A DNA stretch of 16,110 bases from Lentisphaeria bacterium (lineage in GTDB: Bacteria > Verrucomicrobiota > Lentisphaeria > Victivallales > UBA1829), in NCBI GenBank assembly GCA_019408975.1, contig DXVA01000069.1:1-16110 (forward strand), written 5' to 3'. Positions 7,150 to 14,230 of this stretch are shown here, one piece after another (the stretch's first letter is position 1; each line of letters starts with the position of its first letter). The notes under the pieces were generated by a model. That model worked only from the letters and a program-made list of their open reading frames with translations. It searched no databases and was not told the DNA's origin. The position numbers were made by a program, and so were the translations under genes.

Positions 7150-8871
7150 TCAGAACTGCGGAAGCGGGAACGCCTTTGTGAAGGCGCGGACCTCTTCAGC
7201 GATCTTCGCAAGAGCCGCGTCATCGTCTTTCGCGGCAACGGCGCGGTCGATGAAATCGGCAATTCTGAGCATTTCCGCCTCTTTCATTCCACGGGTCGTG
7301 ACAGCCGGAGTTCCGATACGGACGCCGCTGGTGATCATCGGTTTTTCAGGATCGAACGGAATCATGTTCTTGTTCAGGGTGATGCGTGCCTTGTCGCAGG
7401 CGATCTGGACCTCTTTCCCCGTCGCATGTTTCGGACGAAGGTCAACGAGCATCAGGTGATTGTCCGTCCCGCCGGAGACAATACGGAAGCCCTTGTCCTT
7501 CAACGCCTGGGCAAGAACGGCGGCATTCTTTACAAGCTGCTGCTGATATGCCTTGAATTCAGGCGTCATCGCCTCCTTGAAGCAGATCGCTTTCGCCGCA
7601 ATCACGTGCATGAGCGGACCGCCCTGAAGCCCGGGGAACACCTTGGAATTGATCGCCTTGATGTATTTCTCCTTGCAGAGAATCAGGCCGGAGCGGGGAC
7701 CGCGCAGGGTTTTGTGTGTCGTGGTCGTGACGACATCGCAGTAGGGAACCGGGGACGGATGAACTCCGGCGGCAACCAGTCCGGCGATATGCGCCATATC
7801 GACAAAGAGATAAGCATTCGCCTTGTCCGCAATCTGCCGCAGGCGAGCAAAATCAATGACTCTCGGGTAAGCGGAAGCGCCGGCAAGAATCATGCGCGGT
7901 TTGCACTCCATCGCAAGGCGTTCCACTTCGTCATAATCAATCGTTTCGGTTTCAGGGGAAACACCGTAGGGAACGATATTGAACAGCTTGCCGGAGAAGT
8001 TCATCGGATGCCCATGGGTCAGATGCCCGCCGTGGTCAAGACTCATGGCAAGAACCGTGTCTCCGGGATTGAGCAGTGCAAAGTAAACCGCCATGTTCGC
8101 CTGGCTTCCGGCGTGCGGCTGGACATTCGCGGCTTCTGCGCCGAAAAGTTCGCAGGCGCGCTTGATCGCGATCTTTTCCACTTCATCGACGAACTCGCAT
8201 CCGCCGTAGTAGCGTCTTCCCGGATATCCCTCCGCATACTTATTCGTCAGGACGGAGCCTTGTGCGGCGCGGATCGCGGTACTGGTGAAGTTCTCGGACG
8301 CAATCAGCTCGATGCCGTCATCCTGGCGCTCCGCCTCCTTGTCGATCCATGCGGCAATCTCCGGGTCCGCGGAACGGACGGCGGCGATATCGTCATAACT
8401 CTGGCGCTCAAGTTTCTCAAGACGGTTGATATGCCTCCGGTCGTTGGAGAACGGAGTGGAAACCCATGTCAGGATGATCTCTTTAATCGCTTCAAAATCA
8501 AGGTAATCCGCCGGAATCACCAACACGTTGGAAACGTTGTGCTCGCGGGATGCCTTCGCCACCTTTGCGGAATAAGCGACAACGGCGCGGACATTGTGAA
8601 AACGGTTCGCATCAATTCCCATTCCAACGCCGGAACGGCAGAGCAGAATACCGCTTGCAAGTTCGCCTTTGGAAACAGCCTTCGCCATTGGCGAGCCGAA
8701 ATCCGGATAATCATCGGCGGGGTCCAGCGCAAACGGCCCGAAATCAACGGGCGTGAACCCGTTTTCCGCCAGAAATGCGGCAATCTGTTTTTTGAGTTCA
8801 AATCCGCCGTGATCCGATGCGATTCCGATTTCGCCTCTGGGGTTTGCCTGCCAGTCTGTGATTTTCTGCAT
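7150..8871 (-). CDS. rpiB-glyA: Fusion of ribose-5-phosphate isomerase B and serine hydroxymethyltransferase
   Basis: The product is 573 residues in two parts. Residues ~13-155 are RpiB (ribose-5-P/ribulose-5-P interconversion): IGIASDHGGFELK, Cys78 in ILLCRSGVGMGIDANR, and SREHNVSNVL. Residues ~160-573 are a full serine hydroxymethyltransferase (serine + tetrahydrofolate to glycine + methylene-tetrahydrofolate, PLP-dependent): ERQDDGIELIASEN, NKYAEGYPGRRYYGG, HAGSQANMAV, LDHGGHLTHG, VDMAHIAGLVAAG, TTTTHKTLRGPRSG with PLP lysine K387, and SGVRIGTPAVTTRG. There is no stop or frameshift between the halves, and both keep core motifs. In the RpiB half, CGTG is replaced by CRSG. An AAGGA site lies about 9 nt before ATG 8871. 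The gene starts 27 nt after the phosphatase gene and ends 20 nt before serS. In many Firmicutes rpiB and glyA are separate neighbours downstream of ywlE, so the fusion fits that old gene order. Confidence 0.95.
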   Translation of the reverse strand: MQKITDWQANPRGEIGIASDHGGFELKKQIAAFLAENGFTPVDFGPFALDPADDYPDFGSPMAKAVSKGELASGILLCRSGVGMGIDANRFHNVRAVVAYSAKVAKASREHNVSNVLVIPADYLDFEAIKEIILTWVSTPFSNDRRHINRLEKLERQSYDDIAAVRSADPEIAAWIDKEAERQDDGIELIASENFTSTAIRAAQGSVLTNKYAEGYPGRRYYGGCEFVDEVEKIAIKRACELFGAEAANVQPHAGSQANMAVYFALLNPGDTVLAMSLDHGGHLTHGHPMNFSGKLFNIVPYGVSPETETIDYDEVERLAMECKPRMILAGASAYPRVIDFARLRQIADKANAYLFVDMAHIAGLVAAGVHPSPVPYCDVVTTTTHKTLRGPRSGLILCKEKYIKAINSKVFPGLQGGPLMHVIAAKAICFKEAMTPEFKAYQQQLVKNAAVLAQALKDKGFRIVSGGTDNHLMLVDLRPKHATGKEVQIACDKARITLNKNMIPFDPEKPMITSGVRIGTPAVTTRGMKEAEMLRIADFIDRAVAAKDDDAALAKIAEEVRAFTKAFPLPQF

Positions 8872-8898
8872 GATTTACGATTCCTTATTTTGAATTGA

Positions 8899-9360
8899 TT
8901 ATGTTGAATGTTTTCTGATCAAATCTAAAAACAGATTGTCGAGCGCGACTTTCATTTCGGAGAAACAATCGCCGTAGACATCCGCCGAACCGCCGAACGG
9001 GTCCGCCACATCAGTGCCGGGACGATCTGCGTATTCCAGCAGGAGGTGTGTTTTTTTCAGCGCCTGCGGCTCAATTCCGCCGATCTGAATGCGGTGGGAA
9101 CGGGTCATGGCGACAATCAGGCAGGCATCGGCAATCATCTGTTTCGTGAGCTGACGGTTGCGGAAGCCGGAAAGGTCGATCCCGTATTTCCCCATAGTCT
9201 GAACCGCATTTGCAGACGCAGGCTGCCCGCCCCCCGCAAAAAGCCCGGCGGAGCTGACGAAAAGATCCGCCCGGCCCGTCTTTGCGCAGAGACTTTTCAG
9301 ATAGCCTTCACACATCGGGCTTCTGCATGTATTGCCGGTGCATACAAAAAGCAGGTTCAT
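8899..9360 (-). CDS. ywlE: Low-molecular-weight phosphatase, probably protein-arginine phosphatase (YwlE type)
   Basis: The 153-residue product has the low-molecular-weight phosphatase P-loop at the N-terminus, VCTGNTCRSP, with nucleophile Cys7 and Arg13 (C-x5-R). The general acid is the DP pair at D120-P121 (VADPFGG). Length and order match the family. Residue 11 is Thr. In B. subtilis YwlE, Thr11 in the same P-loop favours phosphoarginine, while tyrosine phosphatases usually carry Ile or another bulky aliphatic residue there. This therefore points to removal of phosphate from arginine, with tyrosine phosphatase as the alternative. It heads the operon with rpiB-glyA and serS, the same neighbour set as Firmicute ywlE. 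No McsB-like arginine kinase is in the window. The Shine-Dalgarno site before ATG 9360 is weak. Confidence 0.92.
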   Translation of the reverse strand: MNLLFVCTGNTCRSPMCEGYLKSLCAKTGRADLFVSSAGLFAGGGQPASANAVQTMGKYGIDLSGFRNRQLTKQMIADACLIVAMTRSHRIQIGGIEPQALKKTHLLLEYADRPGTDVADPFGGSADVYGDCFSEMKVALDNLFLDLIRKHST

Positions 9361-9420
9361 TCCGATAAATCCACTTATTTTTCTGAAACGGGACTTTCAA
9401 GTTCGCGTTTCCGGGTCTAT

Positions 9421-9449
9421 TTTATATTGGAAAGGGTAATATACTACAA
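9421..9449 (-). promoter_or_regulatory. Candidate promoter of the phosphatase operon
   Basis: On the minus strand TTGTAG (9449-9444) is followed after 17 nt by TATAAA (9426-9421), a 3/6 and 5/6 match to sigma70 boxes. It lies about 60 nt before the phosphatase start in the 114-nt gap shared with the divergent trmB. A + strand counterpart for trmB is less clear. Confidence 0.35.
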
Positions 9450-9474
9450 CATAAGGAAAATTTCATCATCAATT

Positions 9475-10107
9475 ATGGATAAAAATACGAAAAGCTTGGA
9501 AGATATTTTTGTTCTGACCGGTAAATACACGCTTCTGGAGGACTTTCTGCAACTCCCCGAAGGAAAAACCGTGGAAATGGATCTCGGCTGCGGAAAGGGC
9601 GGGTTCACAATCGCAATGGCGCAGACCTACCCGGACCGTGTCGTCATCGCCGCCGACATTATGCTGGGACGCCTCAGAAAAGTCCAGAAAAAACTGCGCA
9701 GAATCGGCGCGGAAAACACGCATCTTTTCCGTGTGGAAGCGCGCCATCTGCTCGGGCAGATCATGCCGGACCGGTGCCTCGACCGCATCCATATCCTCTG
9801 CCCCGACCCCTGGCCGAAGCTCCGGCACAAGGGACACCGCCTGCTCTCCGCAGACTTCATGATGTCGATCAACCGAGTCCTCAAGGAAAACGCAATATTC
9901 CATTTTTCAACGGATGACCCGGAATATCTGGAAGCCGTCGTCAAACAGGTCAACGACTCGGAGTTGTTCGCTCCCGCCCCGTCGTCCGTTCTGGACGACG
10001 TGAAGGACTTCAAAACAGAGTTCGAGCGAGACTGGATCGCACAGGGAAAAACGGTCACTCATCTGGCATGGCACGCACTGAAACCGGCATTCCGCGGAGC
10101 ACATTGA
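9475..10107 (+). CDS. trmB: tRNA (guanine-46-N7)-methyltransferase
   Basis: From ATG 9475 the product is 210 residues, typical for TrmB, which uses S-adenosylmethionine to make m7G46 in the variable loop of tRNAs. SAM motif I is EMDLGCGKG (34-42), the acidic end of strand 2 is AADIMLGRL, and the family hallmark PDPWPK is at 110-115 followed by RHKGHRLL. The C-terminal TEFERDWIAQGKTVTHLAW contains the T-x-FE segment. The frame stays open upstream to 9046, but that extension covers the antisense of the phosphatase and the promoter region and shows no family similarity, so 9475 is the supported start. AAGGA at 9453-9457 is 17 nt away, too far for a normal site, so initiation is weak or leader-dependent. 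It diverges from the phosphatase operon and converges with the lipoprotein gene. Confidence 0.95.
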   Translation: MDKNTKSLEDIFVLTGKYTLLEDFLQLPEGKTVEMDLGCGKGGFTIAMAQTYPDRVVIAADIMLGRLRKVQKKLRRIGAENTHLFRVEARHLLGQIMPDRCLDRIHILCPDPWPKLRHKGHRLLSADFMMSINRVLKENAIFHFSTDDPEYLEAVVKQVNDSELFAPAPSSVLDDVKDFKTEFERDWIAQGKTVTHLAWHALKPAFRGAH

Positions 10108-10108
10108 A

Positions 10109-10123
10109 AACCGTTTCGCGGTT
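10109..10123. terminator. Weak hairpin between trmB and the lipoprotein gene
   Basis: AACCG (10109-10113) and CGGTT (10119-10123) form a 5-bp stem with a 5-nt loop just after the trmB stop. Only short T- and A-rich tracts flank it. Its position between converging genes suggests termination, but the stem is short. Confidence 0.3.
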
Positions 10124-10157
10124 CTTTCCGCCATGCACCGGCGGGGGAATCCGGAGC

Positions 10158-10601
10158 TCAGAGAAAGCCGAAACTCAACACCGTCGGCTGTTCATCCACG
10201 GTTCCGGCGACCAGACGGAAAAGAAGATCCTGTGCAATCATTTTACCGTCACTTCCCTTGCGCTCGAACGTCACGCGCCAGATCAGGTTCTGGACTGCGG
10301 GAGTCGTCAGGCTCGTCAGGAAATGAAAGCTCTTCAGTTCACCGAACTGCGAAAGGGTGCTTTCACGCGATGTTTTGAAATCCTTGGCAGTCAGTTTTGA
10401 AGCCGGCCCGTTCGCAAGGCAGGCATGAAATTCTTTGAAATCATTTGCCTGAATCGAAGCCAGCAGCCGGTCTCCGAGCCTGATGCCGGCGGAACAGTCC
10501 GCCGGAGCTGCCGGAATGGTTGTGTCTTCCTTCGGGATTGTCGTGCAGGCGCTCAGAAATACAGCGGCAAGCATACCGAATAAGAGAAAAATTTTTTTCA
10601 T
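10158..10601 (-). CDS. Small secreted lipoprotein of unknown function
   Basis: The product has 147 residues. It starts with a lipoprotein signal peptide MKKIFLLFGMLAAVFLSAC; the lipobox LSAC places the lipidated cysteine at residue 19, so it should be anchored in the outer or inner membrane facing the periplasm. The rest is a small alpha/beta domain of ~120 residues with the look of an NTF2/DUF4864-like fold (LLASIQANDFKEFHAC near its start, NLIWRVTFERKG later), though this is a weak impression. The ATG at 10601 is chosen over an upstream TTG at 10607 because AAAGGAG (10616-10610) is 8 nt from the ATG but only 2 nt from the TTG. It starts 61 nt after the second secretin gene on the same strand and could be a pilotin-like or accessory partner for those proteins; only the location supports that. 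Confidence 0.78.
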   Translation of the reverse strand: MKKIFLLFGMLAAVFLSACTTIPKEDTTIPAAPADCSAGIRLGDRLLASIQANDFKEFHACLANGPASKLTAKDFKTSRESTLSQFGELKSFHFLTSLTTPAVQNLIWRVTFERKGSDGKMIAQDLLFRLVAGTVDEQPTVLSFGFL

Positions 10602-10609
10602 ATCCAATT

Positions 10610-10616
10610 CTCCTTT
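10610..10616 (-). promoter_or_regulatory. Shine-Dalgarno site deciding the lipoprotein start
   Basis: AAAGGAG on the minus strand, 8 nt before ATG 10601. It rules out the TTG at 10607, which would leave a 2-nt spacer. Confidence 0.7.
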
Positions 10617-10662
10617 GTTTCAATGGTCCGGCACCGGAAAACGATGCCGAATCCGTATTGTT

Positions 10663-12375
10663 TTATGGTTTGGTTGTCTTTGTGGTCATACCCGGAACAT
10701 TCGGTTTGTCATCCGGAGAATCCCAGGCACACTCCGCCATCACGATCAGCTCGGAACGCTTGACGGAATTCGATTTCGTCGAAAACAGATAGCCGAGATA
10801 AGGGATATCCATCAGCCACGGAATGCCGGTGGTGGATTCCACGGTCTCCTGTTTTTTGACCCCGCCGATCACAAAGCTGTCCTTGCCGAACGGCAGGCTG
10901 ACATCCTGCGTGACGACGCTGCTCTTGGAGATACGCGGCTGTCCGCTGGATTCAAAACCAAGCAGACTTGAATTTGAAAGCGTCACGGTGAAGCGTGTCT
11001 CGTTCAGATTCACGGAAGCATTGGTGACCTGCATTCGGAAGCCGAATCCGGTGAACTGAGTCGTGATCTGCTGATTGCCTTTGCCGACAGGGATATCATC
11101 TCTGTCAATCGCTTTGTTGATGATCGCGGACAGCAGTTCATAGGGACCGACCCCTGTATCCGGCAGTTCCGTTGCGTCGGGAACCGGCTTCGACACGTCG
11201 ATGTAGAAAATCTGCGTGCTTCTGTCCAGCAGCGCCGGAGTATTGTTGCGGATGAGCATTTCACCGGTATAAGCGACTCTTGCCTTGCCTTTGCTCACGA
11301 GGAAATCGAGATAACGGGTGTTCCATTTCGGATTGAAGTTATAGAAACTCGTCCGCTCCGATCCGTATCCGCGATCCGGCATGTTCCCGCCCGTGTAAAG
11401 CGCCGCCCAGTTGTTGCGCATGCGTCCGCCGACAGAGAAAAAGTCGGCGCCTTCATTGTTCTTCCATGACTGGAAATCAATACCCATCTTGTCATCGTTT
11501 TCCGTGGTGACTTCCACGACCTTGATTTTCAGGCGCACCTGCGGGATGGGGACATCATATTTCGCAAGCATTCTGGCGATGTTGTCGCACGAATAATTGG
11601 AAACGTCGAAAATCAGCCAGTTCAGATCGGGATCATAAGTCACAAGATCCTGCCCCTGCCAGATTTCCGTTACGTCAGTAATGTTCATGCCGACGTTCTG
11701 GATCAGCGGCATCAGATTTTTCGCGGGGACAAATTTCGGCAGATAGAAGAACACCTGCGTTCCGTAGTTCGCCCCCATTTGCGGCTTGTCCATGAATTTG
11801 ACGATGGAATCGATTCCCATGCCGCCTTCATGATCTTTGAAGCGGTATTCCTCCGCGCTGACAATCAGGAGCCCGGTCCCGTCTACATATTTCAGGCACT
11901 CCACCGCGGTATTGCTTCCGAGCTGGAGAGTCGGGCTGTAACCCGGCTGCGCCGTTGCCGGAGTCGTCAGCATGGGGCTGCTCACGGTCGCCGCGACGGT
12001 CGCCGCCGCCTGCGTTCCGATCCCGGTGCCGGTTCCGCTTCCGTTGTTGACCGCGTTCCCCGGATACGCCTGCTGCATACTGGTGTTGCCGACACGTTTC
12101 GCCTGAACCATCTGCCGGATGTAGTCGCGGAATTCATAGGCGTCCACGTGCTTCAGCAGGTAAGTTTTCGTCACGACGCGCGGGTCGTTGTTGTCGCGGA
12201 TGAAGTGGACAACTTTCGTGTCCTCTTTCACCGGGACAAGAAGCTGCGCCTCGACTCTTGTGCCGTCATATCCGCTTGTGTTCTGGAAATTCGAATCGCG
12301 GGGAGTTCCCGCAACCTCCACGGCTCCGCAGAGGAGCGATCCGGAAAACAGGGTAATGATCATTTGATATTTCAT
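10663..12375 (-). CDS. Secretin-family (GspD/PilQ-like) outer-membrane protein
   Basis: The product has 570 residues with an N-terminal signal peptide (to about LLCGA). Residues ~55-270 contain two ring-building (N-domain-like) parts: VVTKTYLLKHVDAYEFRDYI and VFFYLPKFVPAKNLMPLI with FDVSNYSCDNIARML. These are separated by a low-complexity Gly/Ser/Thr/Ala/Pro-rich stretch (~100-150). The secretin core begins PIPQVRLKIKVVEVT (276-290) with MGIDFQSW, and closes with the family signature GIPWLMDIPYLGYLFSTKS (517-535) and SELIVMAE (541-548). Such proteins form multimeric outer-membrane gates for type II secretion or type IV pili. Only 14 nt separate it from the gene upstream, a clear paralog (DLGIDYLAWKN versus KMGIDFQSWKN), with AAGGAGG overlapping that gene's stop, so the two are cotranscribed. 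No other secretion-system gene is in the window. Confidence 0.85.
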   Translation of the reverse strand: MKYQMIITLFSGSLLCGAVEVAGTPRDSNFQNTSGYDGTRVEAQLLVPVKEDTKVVHFIRDNNDPRVVTKTYLLKHVDAYEFRDYIRQMVQAKRVGNTSMQQAYPGNAVNNGSGTGTGIGTQAAATVAATVSSPMLTTPATAQPGYSPTLQLGSNTAVECLKYVDGTGLLIVSAEEYRFKDHEGGMGIDSIVKFMDKPQMGANYGTQVFFYLPKFVPAKNLMPLIQNVGMNITDVTEIWQGQDLVTYDPDLNWLIFDVSNYSCDNIARMLAKYDVPIPQVRLKIKVVEVTTENDDKMGIDFQSWKNNEGADFFSVGGRMRNNWAALYTGGNMPDRGYGSERTSFYNFNPKWNTRYLDFLVSKGKARVAYTGEMLIRNNTPALLDRSTQIFYIDVSKPVPDATELPDTGVGPYELLSAIINKAIDRDDIPVGKGNQQITTQFTGFGFRMQVTNASVNLNETRFTVTLSNSSLLGFESSGQPRISKSSVVTQDVSLPFGKDSFVIGGVKKQETVESTTGIPWLMDIPYLGYLFSTKSNSVKRSELIVMAECAWDSPDDKPNVPGMTTKTTKP

Positions 12376-12389
12376 AGCTGCGTCCCTCC

Positions 12390-13028
12390 TTATTTGACTT
12401 TCTTGAGTGTTCCGACCTCAATACCTTTCGGCGGGGCCGTATTCAGCAGTTCGGCACTCACTGTCATATAAAAACGGGTCTTTTCGCGGCTCGTTGTCGT
12501 CGTGCTGAACAGATATTTCAGAATCGGGACAGACGAAAGGAACGGAACACCGATCGTCTGCTCCACATCCTGCTCCTTGTCCCATTGTGCAAGAACGATC
12601 TCCTTGTTGAGTTCGATCAGGGTATTTCCCTGCATCGTGCTCGTCTCGATCAGTTCCGTCCCGATGTTGTTGCGCTCCACAACGCTGGCGGTCTGCACAT
12701 TGTAGCCGAAAAAGAGCGTTCCCGGCAGTTTCGTATAGGCGCCGGGAGTATAATTATTCAGAGAAAACGCCTCATTTTCAGGATATCCCTCCTGCGGGAT
12801 TCCGGCGTGCATGTTCACAACCGGATTGATGATCTTCAGATATACCTGATTTGCGCCGGCGGGCAGACTGCTGATACTGCTGAGTGTAACACTCGTCTTG
12901 TCATTATCCGCCTTCTTGATGTTCTGGAGCTGCGGATTGAACAGCAGTTCATAGCTCTTTGAATCGGAATTGGAAACCGTCAGGTTCGCGGTGTTGCGGA
13001 TGTTCGCATTTCCGCTCTGCTGGAGCAC
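12390..13028 (-). pseudogene. C-terminal half of an amber-interrupted secretin-family gene
   Basis: This frame continues directly from the 13035-13817 half, in the same frame, after a single TAG at 13035-13037; the codons ATC CGT sit between that stop and a GTG at 13028. It carries the secretin core end: LQQSGNANIRNTANLTVSN, then TIGVPFLSSVPILKYLFSTT and TRFYMTVSAELL, matching the closing signature of the paralog downstream. The GTG at 13028 has no Shine-Dalgarno site and would begin inside the secretin domain, so separate expression is unlikely unless ribosomes restart after the TAG. There are no other stops or frameshifts up to TAA at 12390-12392, so decay, if real, is very recent. Read through, the whole gene (12390-13817) would give 475 residues. 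The alternatives are a sequencing error or true amber readthrough. Confidence 0.7.
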
Positions 13029-13034
13029 ACGGAT

Positions 13035-13817
13035 CTAGCTCGCATCGAACTGAGGCGCAAAAAGGAAACCGCCGGCAGGTCCGGACATCGCCTGAATTGC
13101 CGCCGTGCCGCCGGACGACAGGCTGAACACATCCCATCCGGTCTGGAAGATATTGAGCCCCGGACCGTTTTTCCATGCAAGGTAGTCAATGCCCAGATCA
13201 CGCATTGAGCTCTCGCGCACCTCGTAGATATTGAAATGGAAGGTAATCTGCGGAGCCGGACGGTCCAGCCACCCGAGGAACTGGAACATATATTCCGTAT
13301 TGGAACTGTTGTCCTTCCAGTAAATCTGGTTGGAGTTCTGGTCATACCCGTAAACCGAGCCGTAGGGGCCCTCCCCGATGACGGCATTTACGATGACATT
13401 GATCAAATCCTGTCCGGAACGGTACTTCGGACGGTAAACCGCACGTGTGATTCCGGTTCCTTTGATGATGTCGCCCGGCACCTTGCCGTCGATCTCGACA
13501 TTCCGGTCCACCATTTTGATGAAATCGTCCACATAAGGCATCATTCCCACCGGACAGGTCACAGTCAGAATCTGTTCATTGTTGCTGCCGTATTCGATGC
13601 AGTTGACGACCGAGTTGTTATTATAGCGTTTGACGATACTCATGACGAACGGTGTAATATCATTCGCCTGAACGTATTTCAATACATAGATTTTCGATAC
13701 CATGTAATCCTGCGCATCATCCTGAACCAGCCGGAGCGTCTGAGTTTTCGGCTCATCCCCGTAAAGGCATCCCAGAACGCAGAAAAACAGTAATGCGGTT
13801 TTTGCTGTTTTCAACAT
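13035..13817 (-). CDS. N-terminal half of an amber-interrupted secretin-family gene
   Basis: The 260-residue reading frame ends at an in-frame TAG (13035-13037). It starts with a hydrophobic export signal (LLFFCVLGCLYG). VLGC could serve as a lipobox with Cys17; otherwise cleavage falls near Gly20. Residues ~30-110 (MVSKIYVLKYVQANDITPFV, VTCPVGMMPYVDDFIKMVDR) and ~125-185 (AVYRPKYRSGQDLINVIVNA) resemble secretin N-domains, and PAPQITFHFNIYEVRESSMRD starts the secretin core. The stop falls in FLFAPQFDAS-stop-IRVLQQSG. The paralog has FNFNPKWNTRYLDFLVSKG, which aligns Tyr355 with the stop, so a TAT/TAC-to-TAG change is the simplest origin. Start support is a G-rich run (8 G, then AAGAAA) before ATG 13817. 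It is the first gene after the strong promoter at 14071-14099 and would make a truncated, pore-less product if the stop is genuine. Confidence 0.75.
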   Translation of the reverse strand: MLKTAKTALLFFCVLGCLYGDEPKTQTLRLVQDDAQDYMVSKIYVLKYVQANDITPFVMSIVKRYNNNSVVNCIEYGSNNEQILTVTCPVGMMPYVDDFIKMVDRNVEIDGKVPGDIIKGTGITRAVYRPKYRSGQDLINVIVNAVIGEGPYGSVYGYDQNSNQIYWKDNSSNTEYMFQFLGWLDRPAPQITFHFNIYEVRESSMRDLGIDYLAWKNGPGLNIFQTGWDVFSLSSGGTAAIQAMSGPAGGFLFAPQFDAS

Positions 13818-13874
13818 TTTCTTCCCCCCCCTTGAAATCTGTTTTTTAATTCTTGTTTCCGCGTGAAATACCCT

Positions 13875-14024
13875 TTATACTGTTTTCATATTCTCCTGCT
13901 CCTTTCCCCGGTTGGCATGATTGATCAAAAGACAATAAGAGACTCCGGCCATCTTTGCAGATACAGTCCGATTCCCGAAAAACTGCGGTTCAGGCACAAC
14001 GCGCCGTATGATATTCATTGACAT
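13875..14024 (-). CDS. Possible short leader ORF upstream of the secretin genes
   Basis: A 49-codon frame opens at ATG 14024 (or ATG 14018, six bases after a GGGGGGG run) about 40 nt downstream of the predicted transcription start and ends at TAA 13877-13875. The frame is open further upstream to 14222, but that extension crosses the promoter and cannot be on the same transcript. The peptide (MNIIRRVVPEPQFFGNRTVS at its start) shows no signal peptide or motif I know. It could be a translated leader affecting the secretin genes, or a chance frame. Confidence 0.2.
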   Translation of the reverse strand: MSMNIIRRVVPEPQFFGNRTVSAKMAGVSYCLLINHANRGKEQENMKTV

Positions 14025-14070
14025 CCCCCCCAGGATTGATTGAATAAAGATAAAAAATCTGATTGTTGTA

Positions 14071-14099
14071 ATTATACACGCTTTATTTTCCGATGTCAA
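14071..14099 (-). promoter_or_regulatory. Perfect-consensus sigma70 promoter for the secretin operon
   Basis: On the minus strand TTGACA (14099-14094), a 17-nt spacer and TATAAT (14076-14071) match the sigma70 consensus at all 12 positions with optimal spacing. Transcription would start near 14064 and run leftwards into the secretin genes, with a leader of about 247 nt before ATG 13817. No clear operator was seen overlapping it. The AraC-family gene next door is the obvious candidate regulator, by position only. Confidence 0.85.
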
Positions 14100-14230
14100 G
14101 CCTTTCCCTGAACTTTCAGAAGAAAAAAGCGGAGATTCGTCGTAATATGCGGGATAGTCCTGCGGAATGCACAGGTCGCCGGGGGAAAGAACATGAGGAC
14201 TTCGCGGCAGGGTGAGAATCACCTGTACCC

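Noticed and set aside
7426..8898. 490-codon open frame on the + strand
   Set aside because: It lies wholly antisense to rpiB-glyA, whose protein motifs are unmistakable. The antisense translation shows no family features and is a shadow of GC-rich codons.
9046..9474. N-terminal extension of trmB
   Set aside because: It overlaps the phosphatase gene in antisense and the divergent promoter region. TrmB family length and motifs fit a start at 9475.
11779..12471. 230-codon + strand frame
   Set aside because: Antisense to the intact secretin gene and crossing into the next gene; no domain seen.
14025..14222. Upstream extension of the 115-codon minus-strand frame before the secretin genes
   Set aside because: It crosses the perfect promoter, so it would not be on the transcript that begins near 14064, and it has no start signal.
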